Source of the DNA: Phascolomyces articulosus
Lineage: Eukaryota; Mucoromycota; Mucoromycetes; Mucorales; Lichtheimiaceae
Direction of reading: 5' to 3'
NCBI GenBank assembly: GCA_025677815.1
Contig: JAIXMP010000030.1
Span: 496,001 to 560,000 of the forward strand
Length of the DNA: 64,000 bases
In this document: one piece after another, positions 47,010-58,500 of the stretch
Layout of the letters: every line of letters begins with the position of its first letter
Numbering within the stretch: position 1 is the first letter of the stretch
The notes under the pieces: model-generated
The model's input: the letters and a program-made list of their open reading frames with translations, nothing else
Databases searched by the model: none
Told to the model about the DNA's origin: nothing
Made by a program: the position numbers and the translations under genes

Positions 47010-48908
47010 ATGCCCCCAGTCAAAAACTCATATCAAAAACTCACTGATGATATGTATGATAGTGCATATCAGCACAAATGCAATGTTATTAACGCGGGCC
47101 GAGCTATCACCAATAGACAATTACTTCAGTGGATTAAAGCGAAGTATGAACTCGAAAGTACTCCAAATGAAACCACTCTGGCAAGAAAGATGTCGCAACG
47201 AAAGATTGATGAAGAGAATGGTGTTATGAGAAGTGATAAGAAAAAGTCTCGTGCAAAGTGTCCAGTATGTTTATATCAATTTATCTTTTAAACTAAAAAC
47301 AAATAATAAAAATAAAGTTGAATAATATTAATAATAATAATAATAATAATATATGTGTGTATGTGTGTGTATAAATATATAGCAACTTGAATATGCCTTA
47401 TATATATGGGTTGAACAAAGATACTATATGCGTACTCCTATTAACTGGGATATAATTAAAAAAGCTGCCAGAGCTTTACAGAATAAGATGGAAATCCCTG
47501 ATGGATTAGGTTTTTCTAATGGCTGGCAGGATCGTTTCCAGAAAAGATATGGTTTGAAAATGCAACGATTGCATGGCGAAGGCAGTTCTGCAGATTTAGA
47601 ACTTGCTTTAGCTAAATTACCAGAAATTCAAGAAAGAGCAAAGCAGTATGCTCTTCGCGATATTTACAATATGGATGAGACTGCTATATTTTATGCAAGC
47701 GCACCTATGACAACAATTGCCTCTGGTCCTTTTAAAGGTACTAAGCAAGATAAATCAAGACTGACTGTAGTTTTTACTACAAATGCTGATGGATCTGACA
47801 AGTGGTACCCATGGTTTATTGGCAAGTCCAAAAAACCAAGAAGTTTTGATATGGTATATATTCTTGATTATTGTTGTCGAATTTATTATATTTATATCTT
47901 ATACAAATAAGTATTATTTTTTATATTAGCCACAAAACAAAACACTTAGAAATAAGATCGACCTTTCTTTTTACCGTGGTAACGCCAACGCATGGATGAC
48001 ACGTAGTATTTTTAAAGAATACTTAAAAAAGCTTGATAGAGCTATGGCACACCAAAACCGTAAAATTCTTCTTTTGCTGGATAACTTCTCTGGCCATTAT
48101 TGTGATTATGAGCCAACTAATATTGAATTACTTTACTTACCACCCAACACTACATCAATGATGCAACCATTGGATGCTGGTATTATTAGAAGCTTCAAGA
48201 CTCATTTCAAGTACGTGATATTATATAATATATATTTTCATAGGATTATAGACTTCAGGTTGGTATTGATGCATAAAAATATATAGAAATTCACAGTATG
48301 AAGCAGCATATAATGATATTCAAGAACGATTGGATAGAGGCCTCCCTCCCAATAATGGAAATGTTTTTCGGGTCGATGTTTTGCAGGGTATAAAGTGGTG
48401 TTTGGATGCTTGGGAAGAAGTAACTGCTAATACTATAACGAATTGTTTTAAAAAAACAAAGATAGTAGAAGCTGCAACTGAAATATTGGATAGTAAATTG
48501 GATCATTCTGAAAAGGAAGCTCTTGACCAAATCAATGACCATTTAATTATGGTATATGGTGCGAAAAGTGTTAGTAACAATCCTTTTGATCCTAATCCAC
48601 CGGAGGAAATAGCAGCTGTTCATCCAGTGCTTACCGATGACGAGATTATCCAAACTGTTTTTGATGAAGAAGTTAGGGATGCAGCTGTTGCTGAAACTTC
48701 TAATAATGAAAGACAGGAGCTGCAAAGTGAACCTGAACCTATAGCACATACTTACCAGGAAAAGGCTAGAATAATTGAAAAAGCAATCAGTATTTTATGC
48801 GAGCCCGAAAACCTTTCAATTAAAAAGGAGCTTCGCAAAATTCGTGATATTTATAGAAAAAAATCTCAAACAAAGCAAGCAACAATTACCAATTACTTCA
48901 ATGCTTAA
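47010..48908 (+). CDS. pogo/Tigger-type DDE transposase
   Basis: Catalyses cut-and-paste transposition of the surrounding element. Four exons, 47010-47264, 47383-47853, 47930-48210 and 48287-48908, join in frame to give 542 residues. The N-terminus is a psq/CENP-B-type helix-turn-helix (about residues 10-60). It is followed by a Tc5/CENP-B second HTH (DGLGFSNGWQDRFQKRYGLK, about residues 125-145). The catalytic triad is complete: Asp183 (IYNMDETAIFY), Asp293 (ILLLLDNFSGH) and Asp324 in YLPPNTTSMMQPLDAGIIRS, with 30 residues between the last two, as in Tigger-like enzymes. The acidic C-terminus ends QATITNYFNA, a motif resembling a PCNA-interacting peptide (QxxI/LxxYF). No frameshift or stop is present. 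Confidence 0.9.
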
Positions 48909-49147
48909 TAGAAAAAAAAATCTTTTATAATAGTTAAAAATATATTATTCTTATGAAATTTATTATATCATTGGTTCGAATCATGCTATTGCAGGTTCCT
49001 TGGTGGCGAATATTAAGAGCGGATAATTGCAGGTCCTCCAAATTAGGCTGCAAAATGCAAAAAGTGAGGAATCTGCAATTTTACTAAGTACTGAGCGAGA
49101 TTTTTCAAAAAAACCTGCAAAAAGTGAGGGTCTGCAAAAAGCGGGGA

Positions 49148-49169
49148 TGCAAAAAACGGGGGTTGACTG
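49148..49169 (-). repeat. Right terminal inverted repeat of pogo element
   Basis: The right end, reading TG then CAAAAAACGGGGGTTGACTG, is the exact reverse complement of the left repeat, followed by TA. Confidence 0.92.
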
Positions 49170-49171
49170 TA

Positions 49172-50494
49172 AAACGATATACAAGTCTTTTGAAGCACAA
49201 TTTATTTAAATCAAAGATAAATTCAAAGATAAAATTCTATTCTATTTTATTTACTTCATGGTTTACTTATATGATTAATTTCTCAAAGTTTATATCTGAA
49301 GTGTATTATCAATATATATATACCAGAAAAATATATTTTTTGTCATGTAGTAGTAAAACTTACATATTATCTATTGTCACTGAGGGCGACGCATATTCTT
49401 TAAATACCATTGTATTAGTTTTTTATTCACATTACGTCATAATACAAAGGTCACTTTTCATTTTGCTATCTAATAGCTGAATGAACATATTCATTGTTTG
49501 TATCTAAAAGTCTAGCAAAGATTCTTACAACAAAAGTCATATTCTCATTATGCTCTTTATTAAACTGGTTCCATTATCGGGTTTAAACAATGGACAGAAT
49601 TATAATGGTCCATTTTCAGTGTTTTGGCAGCACTGCATTTAAAAAGTATAAAAAGCCTTGAGTAGAATACCTCACTAATAACAATATATTTTGTCTGTTG
49701 TTGTATAACTGCTGCACCAAATGTTTTTCACTTTATTGAACCTTCTCTTTTTCCCTTATGCAAGTTGAAAAAAATACAAATAACCAGCACAAATTGTTGT
49801 CTTTATATTAACATTCACAGAAGTTTACTGGATGAATTATGGTATAAATTCTCAAGTATCAAATCTAGAGTGGTTATGTTTTCATTTGGTCTATTTTAGA
49901 GTTTGGGTAAAGAATATTACTGTTTTGTGTAACCATGTTTCTGTATTGCACAAAGATGTGTAGATGGGCTTTTCCTTTCTTTTATCTAATAACCTTTTAC
50001 GTTCATATCATATTGCTTCCTAGTCATTCAGCAGCAATGAAGCAAACATTCAACGGCATGATTAGAAGAGTTCATATTACTCCAATTGATTCGATGAAAA
50101 AAAAGTAACAGGTAGTAAAAACCCTTCTTTTCTTAATCGTCTACATAAATGCAAATATAATTTATGAGATGGGCTGACGATGATATTTAAAGTTTTGGCT
50201 TAGCGACTTGAAATATGTCACACAAGCTTTAGTGAGAAAAGGTATATTTATCAAGCATTATTTTTTTCAGTTCTTCTTTACTACGTACTAAAAAACACAG
50301 CATTTTCGTTTTTCGTTTTCTATTTATCACTTCCATCACTACCCTTCACCACTGTATACTCTCTTGTGATTTTTCCAATAGTACCATTTATTTCTTCTTT
50401 ATCTGTGAGTGAATACCTCTCTTTTTCATTTCTATTATCTACGATTATATTGAAACTTACTTGTCAAACTTATTTAATGTTTAAAATAGAAATA
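49172..50494. other. Intergenic between pogo element and HET gene
   Basis: AT-rich DNA. Short frames only. The last few hundred bases should hold the HET gene promoter; a hydrophobic in-frame extension upstream of its chosen start (50366-50494) is probably untranslated. Confidence 0.45.
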
Positions 50495-52207
50495 ATGTAT
50501 ATAACCTACGAGACGGCACAATATTCTAGTAGTGACGAACATGAAATCTCCAGACGTGTAAAACCAGCCACAATAGTCCCCAATGATTTGCCCGAACCTG
50601 GAATCTCCAGACGTGTAAAACCACTCGTAACAATCCCCAATGATTTGCCCGAACCTGACTTTATGCCTACCAAACTTGTTCGTATTTCTGACATGAAAGT
50701 AGTCGATGGGTCTCAAGTCAACGAAGGCTACTGCGCATTATCGTATTCGTGGAATCAATCTGGAGATATTTTAATCGATGAAACCACTGGAAAATACAAA
50801 CGAATTGATGAAGGCAAACACAAGATTATTTCTTATGACAATATATTTCCTGATATGATTATTCCTCGATACAAAATATCTGATGATAATAATAATCGTA
50901 ATAAGAAATTAGACAAGATATACCAAGTTTTCAACATCATGGATGATCACAATCACTACTTTTCAAAAACGATTCAATATGTCAAATTTGAAGGCATCAT
51001 TCAACGAATATGTCAACAATTCAACATCAAATATATATGGTACGATCAATTATGCATCAATCAAGACAATAAAGAAGAAAAACAGCGTGAAATACGCAAC
51101 ATGCATCAAATATACGAAAATGCTTATTGCACCGTTGCACTTGTACCTGATTACAATAATGATGATGACTTTTTACGTGCAGACGAACAACAATATTTCA
51201 AACGTTTATGGACTTTAGAAGAAGCAATAAAATCGGAAAGATTATTATTTGTCGGAAGAGATAAACATCTATATGGAGATGATACATTTTGGGAAATAAA
51301 AAATTTAGCAAAATCATCTTCTGAACTAAACGTTTCACAAATTCTATACCATGCACATCAACGAACAAGCACCAATGAACACGACCGTGTTTTTGCACTC
51401 ATTCAACTTTTTCCAGAACTTATCGACAAAATCAGAATTGATTATGATCAACCATTTGAAGACTTGATGATTCAATTTTATGGTCTTTTAGCAAAAACAG
51501 ATCTCAGCATTATGATTTTTGGATATAGTCGTTCTTATAATTCGACAATCAAGAAGTACAAGTTTTTGCCATCATGGACCGGTGTTAATGGTAGACATTT
51601 TATATTTGATATAACGACCTCATTCCAAAATTACGATATAATTGGAGAAACCATGCATGTTACAACTACTTATGTTCCATCTATCGACAATGGCAAATTA
51701 ACTATACGAGAAGAAGATATACCACCAATTAATGGCAATATCAATGATGGTGATAATAAAGACGATTATCGTTTGTGCATACTTGTTCAACTATCTAAAG
51801 CAAAAGAAATGAGAAGAATCGATTTGGATTATTATGGTGACTATTGGAGATTTGATAGAAAATCATTTTTCGATGAAATATCTAAAAAGCTTCAACAATT
51901 GTCAAGATTCATGGAGATAAAAAAGGAAAACTTGTGCTGGTGTCACAGAAAAAGTGATGATTATCAAATTGCTGCATTATTTAATTTTGATCCTTTAACA
52001 GAGAGTTTGAATGACCCTTCTGCACAACATGTCATCCTTTCTGAAATTTCGTTTAAATGGGAAGGTTATGACCATTGGCTCTACCCAGTCATAAAAAAAA
52101 AGAAAGGAGAAGAATACTATAGAACTATTGGATACTGTGGAATAAATAAAGTTGAAGATTTTTTCTCTAACTGTAACTTAAACAAAGAAACATTTTTCAT
52201 TCAATAA
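50495..52207 (+). CDS. HET-domain (heterokaryon incompatibility type) protein
   Basis: Cytosolic protein with a HET domain, the effector module of non-self recognition and regulated cell death in ascomycetes. In other fungi the role is unproven. A single exon of 570 residues from the ATG at 50495; upstream in-frame ATGs at 50366 and 50477 would add a hydrophobic segment untypical of the family. The HET signature runs CALSYSWNQS (residue 80), IWYDQLCINQDNKEEKQREI (around 182), then the IYENAYCTVALVPDY strand and RLWTLEEAIKSERLLFVG (239), in standard order. The C-terminal 300 residues are not recognised. Near the N-terminus, two exact-length 19-codon repeats (50546-50602 and 50603-50659, ISRRVKP...VPNDLPEP) show a recent tandem duplication. 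It is flanked by transposons, in an accessory island. No NACHT or WD repeats. Confidence 0.85.
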   Translation: MYITYETAQYSSSDEHEISRRVKPATIVPNDLPEPGISRRVKPLVTIPNDLPEPDFMPTKLVRISDMKVVDGSQVNEGYCALSYSWNQSGDILIDETTGKYKRIDEGKHKIISYDNIFPDMIIPRYKISDDNNNRNKKLDKIYQVFNIMDDHNHYFSKTIQYVKFEGIIQRICQQFNIKYIWYDQLCINQDNKEEKQREIRNMHQIYENAYCTVALVPDYNNDDDFLRADEQQYFKRLWTLEEAIKSERLLFVGRDKHLYGDDTFWEIKNLAKSSSELNVSQILYHAHQRTSTNEHDRVFALIQLFPELIDKIRIDYDQPFEDLMIQFYGLLAKTDLSIMIFGYSRSYNSTIKKYKFLPSWTGVNGRHFIFDITTSFQNYDIIGETMHVTTTYVPSIDNGKLTIREEDIPPINGNINDGDNKDDYRLCILVQLSKAKEMRRIDLDYYGDYWRFDRKSFFDEISKKLQQLSRFMEIKKENLCWCHRKSDDYQIAALFNFDPLTESLNDPSAQHVILSEISFKWEGYDHWLYPVIKKKKGEEYYRTIGYCGINKVEDFFSNCNLNKETFFIQ

Positions 52208-53506
52208 AAATTAAACTTATGTTCGTTTTTAAAATGTCACAACCCAAAATACTGCAAAAAACATACTTTATTATTCAATACATTGATAATGAGTGTGATA
52301 TGTTTAATAAATAGTATTGTTTGTCAATATCTGGAGCGATGATCCTTGATATACTTCCTGATGAATTCAACAACTACACGTAAGGAATAGTCGAATTTCG
52401 AATTTTGAGCTAGCATATAAATGTCTGGTATTGATTTTTTCCCTTGGATCATAGGTGAATTAATTCAAGCAACATCATCAAAGAGCCAACTTTGTAACAC
52501 ATCAGGTTAACACAATGTCGCAGCCAATACCAAGAATTGCTTAAGGCTTGTGTATCATTATCACCATTTTAGACGTGATTATTATAATTAAACAAGGAAG
52601 ATAATTAAAAGCCTTGTGGTTACAAATAACGTAGTGGTGTTTCTCAATCATGTCCTAAACTATCTCAGCAGCAGTACGCTTAAATCTTAAGCTTTTAAAA
52701 GTGCTACTACGCACTACTGAGAACAGTATCAAAAATGAATTATTATTTGAATGATGATAAAGACATCCCCCTCCCTTTTTTTTTCATATTCTGTATCTTC
52801 CAATAAGAACTCACCAATAAGAATGATGTGGTCACTAGTATCCAAGCAACATGATGTTACCACTTATAGCGATGATTATCACTTGTAAGCAGGTGTGAAA
52901 TAAGAAACCAAGCTTTGAACAATAAAAAAGTTACTTAAGATGTGTCGTTGGAAATGGATTGAATAAATGATCTCGAATCCGGTAGCAACGAAGTATAATA
53001 ATGATACTCTATGTCTGCTACCCAGATAACAAGCTGATTAACCTACGTACATATTACTGAAATGTGGGAAAGTAATCATTGTTGCTGTAGAATTCCAAAT
53101 TGAAATTCGGTACCTTATCTTGATATTAGTGTCTCTAAATAATGTGATAAATGGTAGGTTTCCAAACCCAGGAAGCTGTTGTATTTATATAAATCAATCG
53201 CTCTGAGTTTCTTTAGATCCACAAAAAGAAAGAAATGGCACCGTTGCAAAGTATGTATCTTAATTTCAGATATACTAATTACGTTTAAAGTTATGGATAC
53301 TATCGACACGTTACAAATTTCAAAATATATACCTAATATTATGATATTGCACATTACATTGGGAGCATCCAAATAGAAATACAGTATTGGTTCAGGACAA
53401 CAAAGTATGTTTTCATATAGTCTATTATTATTTTAGTGTTATTAAGTATAGAAATGATTTTGACAAATATACTGTATTATTTTAAATAAAAGAACCCTTG
53501 GATAAC

Positions 53507-53537
<31 letters not shown>

Positions 53538-53777
53538 AGGATCTTAAAAAATAATGCTCATTGTTGTTTGGATTCATATTCATGAAAAGTTTTTTGGAGT
53601 GAAAATTTTTCGATTTAATATGTTTTTATGTCATTTCACCATTCACGTACTCTTTCCAATTAGATATAAAAATCATTTTTTACAAAATGTTGTGTGGAGG
53701 TTCAGGCGTATATGCAACATGGTCAATGTAGATATATTGAATTGAGTAAGGTCACCATCAGATTATTATGCTTTTAT
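52208..53777. other. Intergenic between HET gene and LINE
   Basis: No gene supported. It contains short frames (53115-53376 on both strands) without domains, and an (AAC)n microsatellite just before the LINE. Confidence 0.45.
53504..53536. repeat. (AAC)n microsatellite
   Basis: About eleven uninterrupted ACA/CAA units. It could be a plain microsatellite or the tail of an older retroposed sequence. Confidence 0.85.
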
Positions 53778-53793
53778 GTATGTTTTCCTTGGA
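53778..53793 (+). repeat. 5' target-site duplication of the LINE
   Basis: GTATGTTTTCCTTGGA, repeated exactly at 59250-59265. Confidence 0.85.
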
Positions 53794-53913
53794 AACCTTT
53801 CTTTCCAATTCTCCTCACTTTTTGTGTGGGAAAATCTTTATCCATATAAAATAACGACCTTTACAAAACACTCAACACAACCTAAAAACAAACCAACGCT
53901 AGTCACTCGTCGT

Positions 53914-55512
53914 ATGATGGGAAAAACATCCACCAGACGAGATAGACAGCACTCGACAGATCCAGTAGTCGGATCACAACAATCCTCTGTCCGCCTCACC
54001 CTCAAAACAATTAAAATTCTCAACGATAAGTTCACCTTGCATCGCTCTCAAATTGCTTGTCCCTCCTGTCATCTCAAAGATCAAATAAACCGTAGAGGCA
54101 GCCAGGAAGCCAAATTGAACTCTGGAGCAAAAGCAAAAATCCCCCAATTTAATTGCAAAAACTGTAAAAAAAATTTTACACTTGCCCACCTTAAAGATAT
54201 AATAGCAAGTCTCCCGAATACGATTCAAGATTTTGATGACGAAGACCAGAGTAGTATTGAAAGCTTTGATGCAACACAACCAAATAATGCCACAACAACC
54301 ACAGTGCCACAACGCAACATATCAACCTCCATGACAATCGACTGGGCTGATGATATACCACTCACACGACAAACAACAGATGCGACAACAGAAAACAATG
54401 AACACCAACCGCCTATCAACAGTACACCAACACTTTTGGAACAGTTTTCTAATGCACATTTTGAGCATCATCAAGCAATGCCAGAAGTTTTAACTGCCAT
54501 GATGAAAAGAGTGGATAAACTAACGGCATTTACACAAAAACAGGAGAAACAAATTATAGATCTCCTGAATTTAACTGAATGCCTTCATGCAGTACAAAAT
54601 GAATTATCTACAGCTAAATCTCGGATTCAGGAGTTGGAAATGGAAAATAATCAACTACGTCAAAAGCAAACCAAAACTTCAATACAGACAGATGCAGTAA
54701 CATCTGGAAGTCTTGAATCGAGATATGCTCCCAATTCAACACAAAATGCCACCCAACCAATTAACCCTTGGAACGACCAATATCGTGTCCAACATATGAA
54801 AAACAAAACTCGTAACAAAGTAACTCCAGCGATAATACAAAGAAGGAAAGAAGCAGCAGCTCGCGCATTTACAGTCCCTTCAGCAACACATGGTTTCTGT
54901 TTTAAATACTTTCCAACACGAGGACGTAAACCAGTTTCAGAACAACGCAAAAATCTGAAAAGATTAGGTATCGACAATAGTCGTATCTTAGATATACATT
55001 ATCCAGATACGAATGTTGTTGGATTTCTCATTCACAATGACTATGAACAAGAGCTTATTGAAATAATGAAGAAGAGCAATTTAGAGCCCAATACTAACTT
55101 TGACCCCCATAATCCTAACTATTTGAAAGACCAGAAATATAAAGATCTTTCAGATGATGAAAAACTAATGCAAGCTGAAGTTATACAATACCACCGAATT
55201 TTACGTGCTATAGACTTCATTCGAAAGCCAGTCAAATTCTCTGTCGCTCGTTTCTTCTGCCAAAAACAAATTATCTCGCCAGACACTTTACAAGAAGTGC
55301 TACACGGCCATTATGTTGCACCGAAACGACCCCCTAGACAAGCCTCCCCTGAAGCAATAAAGGCTGCAGCAGACCAATTTCGAACGGATTCCTTGACAGA
55401 CCAGCAGGATAAGGAAACCGAAAACGAAATGATCATTGACTATAATATATTGGATAAACATGATCTCCTAAACAATCCTAAAGGTAACACCCAACCCCAT
55501 ACCCAGCAATAA
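53914..55512 (+). CDS. LINE ORF1 protein with zinc ribbon and coiled coil
   Basis: Presumed RNA-binding/chaperone component of the retrotransposition particle, 532 residues. The frame is open from 53776, but that ATG lies in the target duplication, so the first ATG inside the element (53914) is used. Residues 49-84 hold a four-cysteine zinc ribbon (CPSC ... CKNC, 28 residues between pairs) preceded by a basic segment. This is unlike the RRM plus CCHC layout of most LINE ORF1 proteins and closer to zinc ribbons of DNA transposases. Residues about 195-255 form a coiled coil (HAVQNELSTAKSRIQELEME). A basic domain follows with GFCFKYFPTRGRKPVSEQRK, then a region predicted helical. It ends 2 bp before the ORF2 ATG, suggesting coupled or re-initiated translation. 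Confidence 0.8.
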   Translation: MMGKTSTRRDRQHSTDPVVGSQQSSVRLTLKTIKILNDKFTLHRSQIACPSCHLKDQINRRGSQEAKLNSGAKAKIPQFNCKNCKKNFTLAHLKDIIASLPNTIQDFDDEDQSSIESFDATQPNNATTTTVPQRNISTSMTIDWADDIPLTRQTTDATTENNEHQPPINSTPTLLEQFSNAHFEHHQAMPEVLTAMMKRVDKLTAFTQKQEKQIIDLLNLTECLHAVQNELSTAKSRIQELEMENNQLRQKQTKTSIQTDAVTSGSLESRYAPNSTQNATQPINPWNDQYRVQHMKNKTRNKVTPAIIQRRKEAAARAFTVPSATHGFCFKYFPTRGRKPVSEQRKNLKRLGIDNSRILDIHYPDTNVVGFLIHNDYEQELIEIMKKSNLEPNTNFDPHNPNYLKDQKYKDLSDDEKLMQAEVIQYHRILRAIDFIRKPVKFSVARFFCQKQIISPDTLQEVLHGHYVAPKRPPRQASPEAIKAAADQFRTDSLTDQQDKETENEMIIDYNILDKHDLLNNPKGNTQPHTQQ

Positions 55513-55514
55513 GT

Positions 55515-58500
55515 ATGATAAACCATAACAACACAATTAATATTATACAATGGAATGCTACTGGAATACAACGACACACAATACATACTGCACTAACAGA
55601 ATTTATTAACACTAATATATTATTTATCACCGAAACATGGCTTCTTTCCCCTAATCGCTACCCAACAAACTGGACACAATATCATACATATGGAATACCT
55701 ATTCACAGCCCACATAAGACACATCGTGGACAAATGGGTATCTCCCTCCTTGTACATCCACACTGCCCCTTCCCTGTTAATCACCTACCTAATCTATCCC
55801 CCTCTTTTCAACAATACTCCCTTTCTTGTACCATTGGAGATACACTCATTCACTGCCTATATCTACCCCCTACACAAAAATTCGATGATCATCTAGCTAT
55901 AGAAATATTAGATACTCTACCAAGAGAAATTGAAGGCACCAGCCGCACAATATATTGTGGTGATTTCAATGCACGATTGGGTGAACGCATTGGAGATCAC
56001 TCATATGATAGCCGTGGCAGATTACTTACGGCATGGCTTGCCATTAATGGAATGACGGTATACAATGAAACATTAGCATATGGCGAAGCTACAAATCTCA
56101 ACCCTCGGGGCTCCAGCATAGTAGACCTCTTCTTTGGCACAACACCATTACCCAATGCTTCAATGAAAATTTATGATGATACGTCACTTTCCTCTGAACA
56201 CAAAGCAGTGCAGATCACATACACTGATATTTGCCCAAGTACGAATACTACAAATCGGCGAATGTGGCATTTACAAAAACTAAAAAAACCAGAAGCACGG
56301 GAAAATTATATCAATACATTTGCATCCAAGATACAACCACTACATCAAAGAATTATACAACATATTGGAAATAAGACAACAACAACTCTAGACACGATTG
56401 AAGATTTTAACCAACAGTTGAATAACACTATATATACCACACTGGACTTAACAGTAGGACGCAAAAGCAAAGCTGCAGTTAACCGATTAAAATGGTTCTG
56501 GGCACCAGAACTTGAACAAGCAAAAAACCATAGAGAAAACTGTTACAAAAAATGGCGACGAGCACAACATCCAGCAACCAAATTAAAATGGTGGTTACAA
56601 CATCAAGAGGCACAAGCAAAATTCCGATTATCAGTCAACAGACGTAGGGCGGAAACATGGACTATTTTTTGTAAAAAATTAGAGGAAGGTGAATTTTCCA
56701 AAGCAACTGCAACAATGAAACGAATAAGAAAAGGTCGTACTTTACATCCAACACTCTCAGACCCACAAGGCCCTTTAGCTGCAGCAAATCGTATGGCGGA
56801 TCAGCTGGAAAATATATGTGCTAGGATAACACAACCTAATTCTCAAGAGTACACTCAACTAGAAAATGAGAATCCGAATGTACATGATACAATGGAAACT
56901 GACGACTCACCATTCACAGAAGAAGATGTTATGGAAGCTATTACAAAACTCCCAATAGGGAAAGCAGCAGGAGCTGATGGTATCAAAGGGGAAATGGTTA
57001 AACCAATATGTGAACAGCTAACACCCTTTTTAACAGCACTCTTCCAGCTCTGCTGGAAAACTTCAATGACACCACAACTTTGGCGTTTGGCGCAGGTCCT
57101 GCCCATTCATAAGAAAGGCCCTACTGATGACCCTGCAAACTTTAGACCAATTAGCCTTACATCTATTTTCCGCAAAATAATGGAAAAATGCATCAAAGAT
57201 CTGCTGGTCTCCACGGCTCCCCCTCTGGATATTGTTCAAGCAGGTTTTAGACACCAACGAAATGCTCTTAGTCAAGCTCGCTGTCTCCATGAACTGTCGC
57301 TTATACATAACAAATACCATGGGTCTCCACCAGTTTTAATGTTCCTAGATGTATCCAAAGCATATGACACAGTTGATAGGGAGATTATTTGGAACACACT
57401 GACCCCTTATATCCCCCATCTACTATTACACCTATTAAAAAATTTATTTGATAATGTGTCTATAGAAATTTTACTTAATAACCAAGTCTCACGGCAGTTC
57501 AACCCTGTTTCTGGGGTACTCCAAGGCTCAGTCTTATCGCCTATTCTTTACTCCCATTATATTAATTCACTACCCTCCTTGCTACGTAATGTGGAATCGC
57601 AATGGCTCTCCAATGAATATGATGAATTCCAACACCCTCCAAGTCTAACATACAATGGTCTACATGTTAACTGCCTACTATATGCCGACGATGTGGCATT
57701 AATAGGTACATGGGATACAATGCCTCTTTTATTAAAGGCCTGCGAGGAACACAGCAATAAACTTGGATATCAATGGAATCCGACAAAATGCATGTATATG
57801 TCTGCAACAGATCCACCAACAAATAATATACCAAACCTATATGGCATCAATATCAAACGGACAACAACTTTCACCTATTTAGGTGTACCATTTAATCAGC
57901 TTGGCCTTATTAACACTCGAGCACTAATAGAACACAATACAACAGCAGCAACCTCAGCAATGAATGTAATGGCATCAATTGGTGTCCGAGCACGATGTCT
58001 CGGCAAACTCTTGTGTACTAGACTTTATCGCCAGTTTATTCGTCCCAAAATGGAATATGGCTTGGCTATCACTAACTTTACTAAAGATGACCGTAAAATA
58101 CTACAAGAAGCACAACAAACATGTTTACGTAAAATCTATGGAACACGTAACAATAAGTCCATGGCTGTCATCCATCATCTTGGTAATCTAGAATACATGG
58201 TTGATAGAATAGAAATCCTACAAGCAAAATTCTTCCTTCGCACCCATTACATGCCTGAAGATGCCTTACTGCCCACACTATTACCGTATATCAAGCTTAG
58301 TAAAGGAACAATGGCCTGGAACACACTACTTCGGAAAAATGATATATGGAAAACAATGACAGAAAACAACAACGATCCAACAGCTTTAAATATTAAAGCT
58401 GTAATTAAACGACATCGACAAACAACTCACGAAAAACGATGTGCACGCAAAAACTCTGTACTTATTAATGCCTGTCGAAGAACACTAGGTATTGATCCAA

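Larger units (their letters stand above)
46723..49169 (+). mobile_element. Intact pogo/Tigger DNA transposon
   Basis: A 2447-bp element flanked by TA on both sides (46721-46722 and 49170-49171). Its ends are perfect inverted repeats over at least 22 bp (left end CAGTCAACCCCCGTTTTTTG continuing CA). Inside the ends, extra copies of CCTGCAAAAAGCGGGGA occur twice at the left (about 46770-46805) and in variants at the right (about 49030-49150), probably transposase-binding sites. A single spliced transposase gene lies between. The TA duplication, CAG start and transposase type place it in the pogo/Tigger branch of Tc1/mariner. Intact ends and open reading frame suggest it may be autonomous and recent. 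Confidence 0.9.

Noticed and set aside
48971..48985. GGTTCGAATC, a tRNA B-box-like sequence
   Set aside because: No A box, acceptor stem or cloverleaf can be drawn around it; it lies within the pogo element's 3' region.
53776..53913. Upstream ATG at 53776 as LINE ORF1 start
   Set aside because: It lies inside the duplicated target DNA, outside the element, so it cannot be the element's own start.
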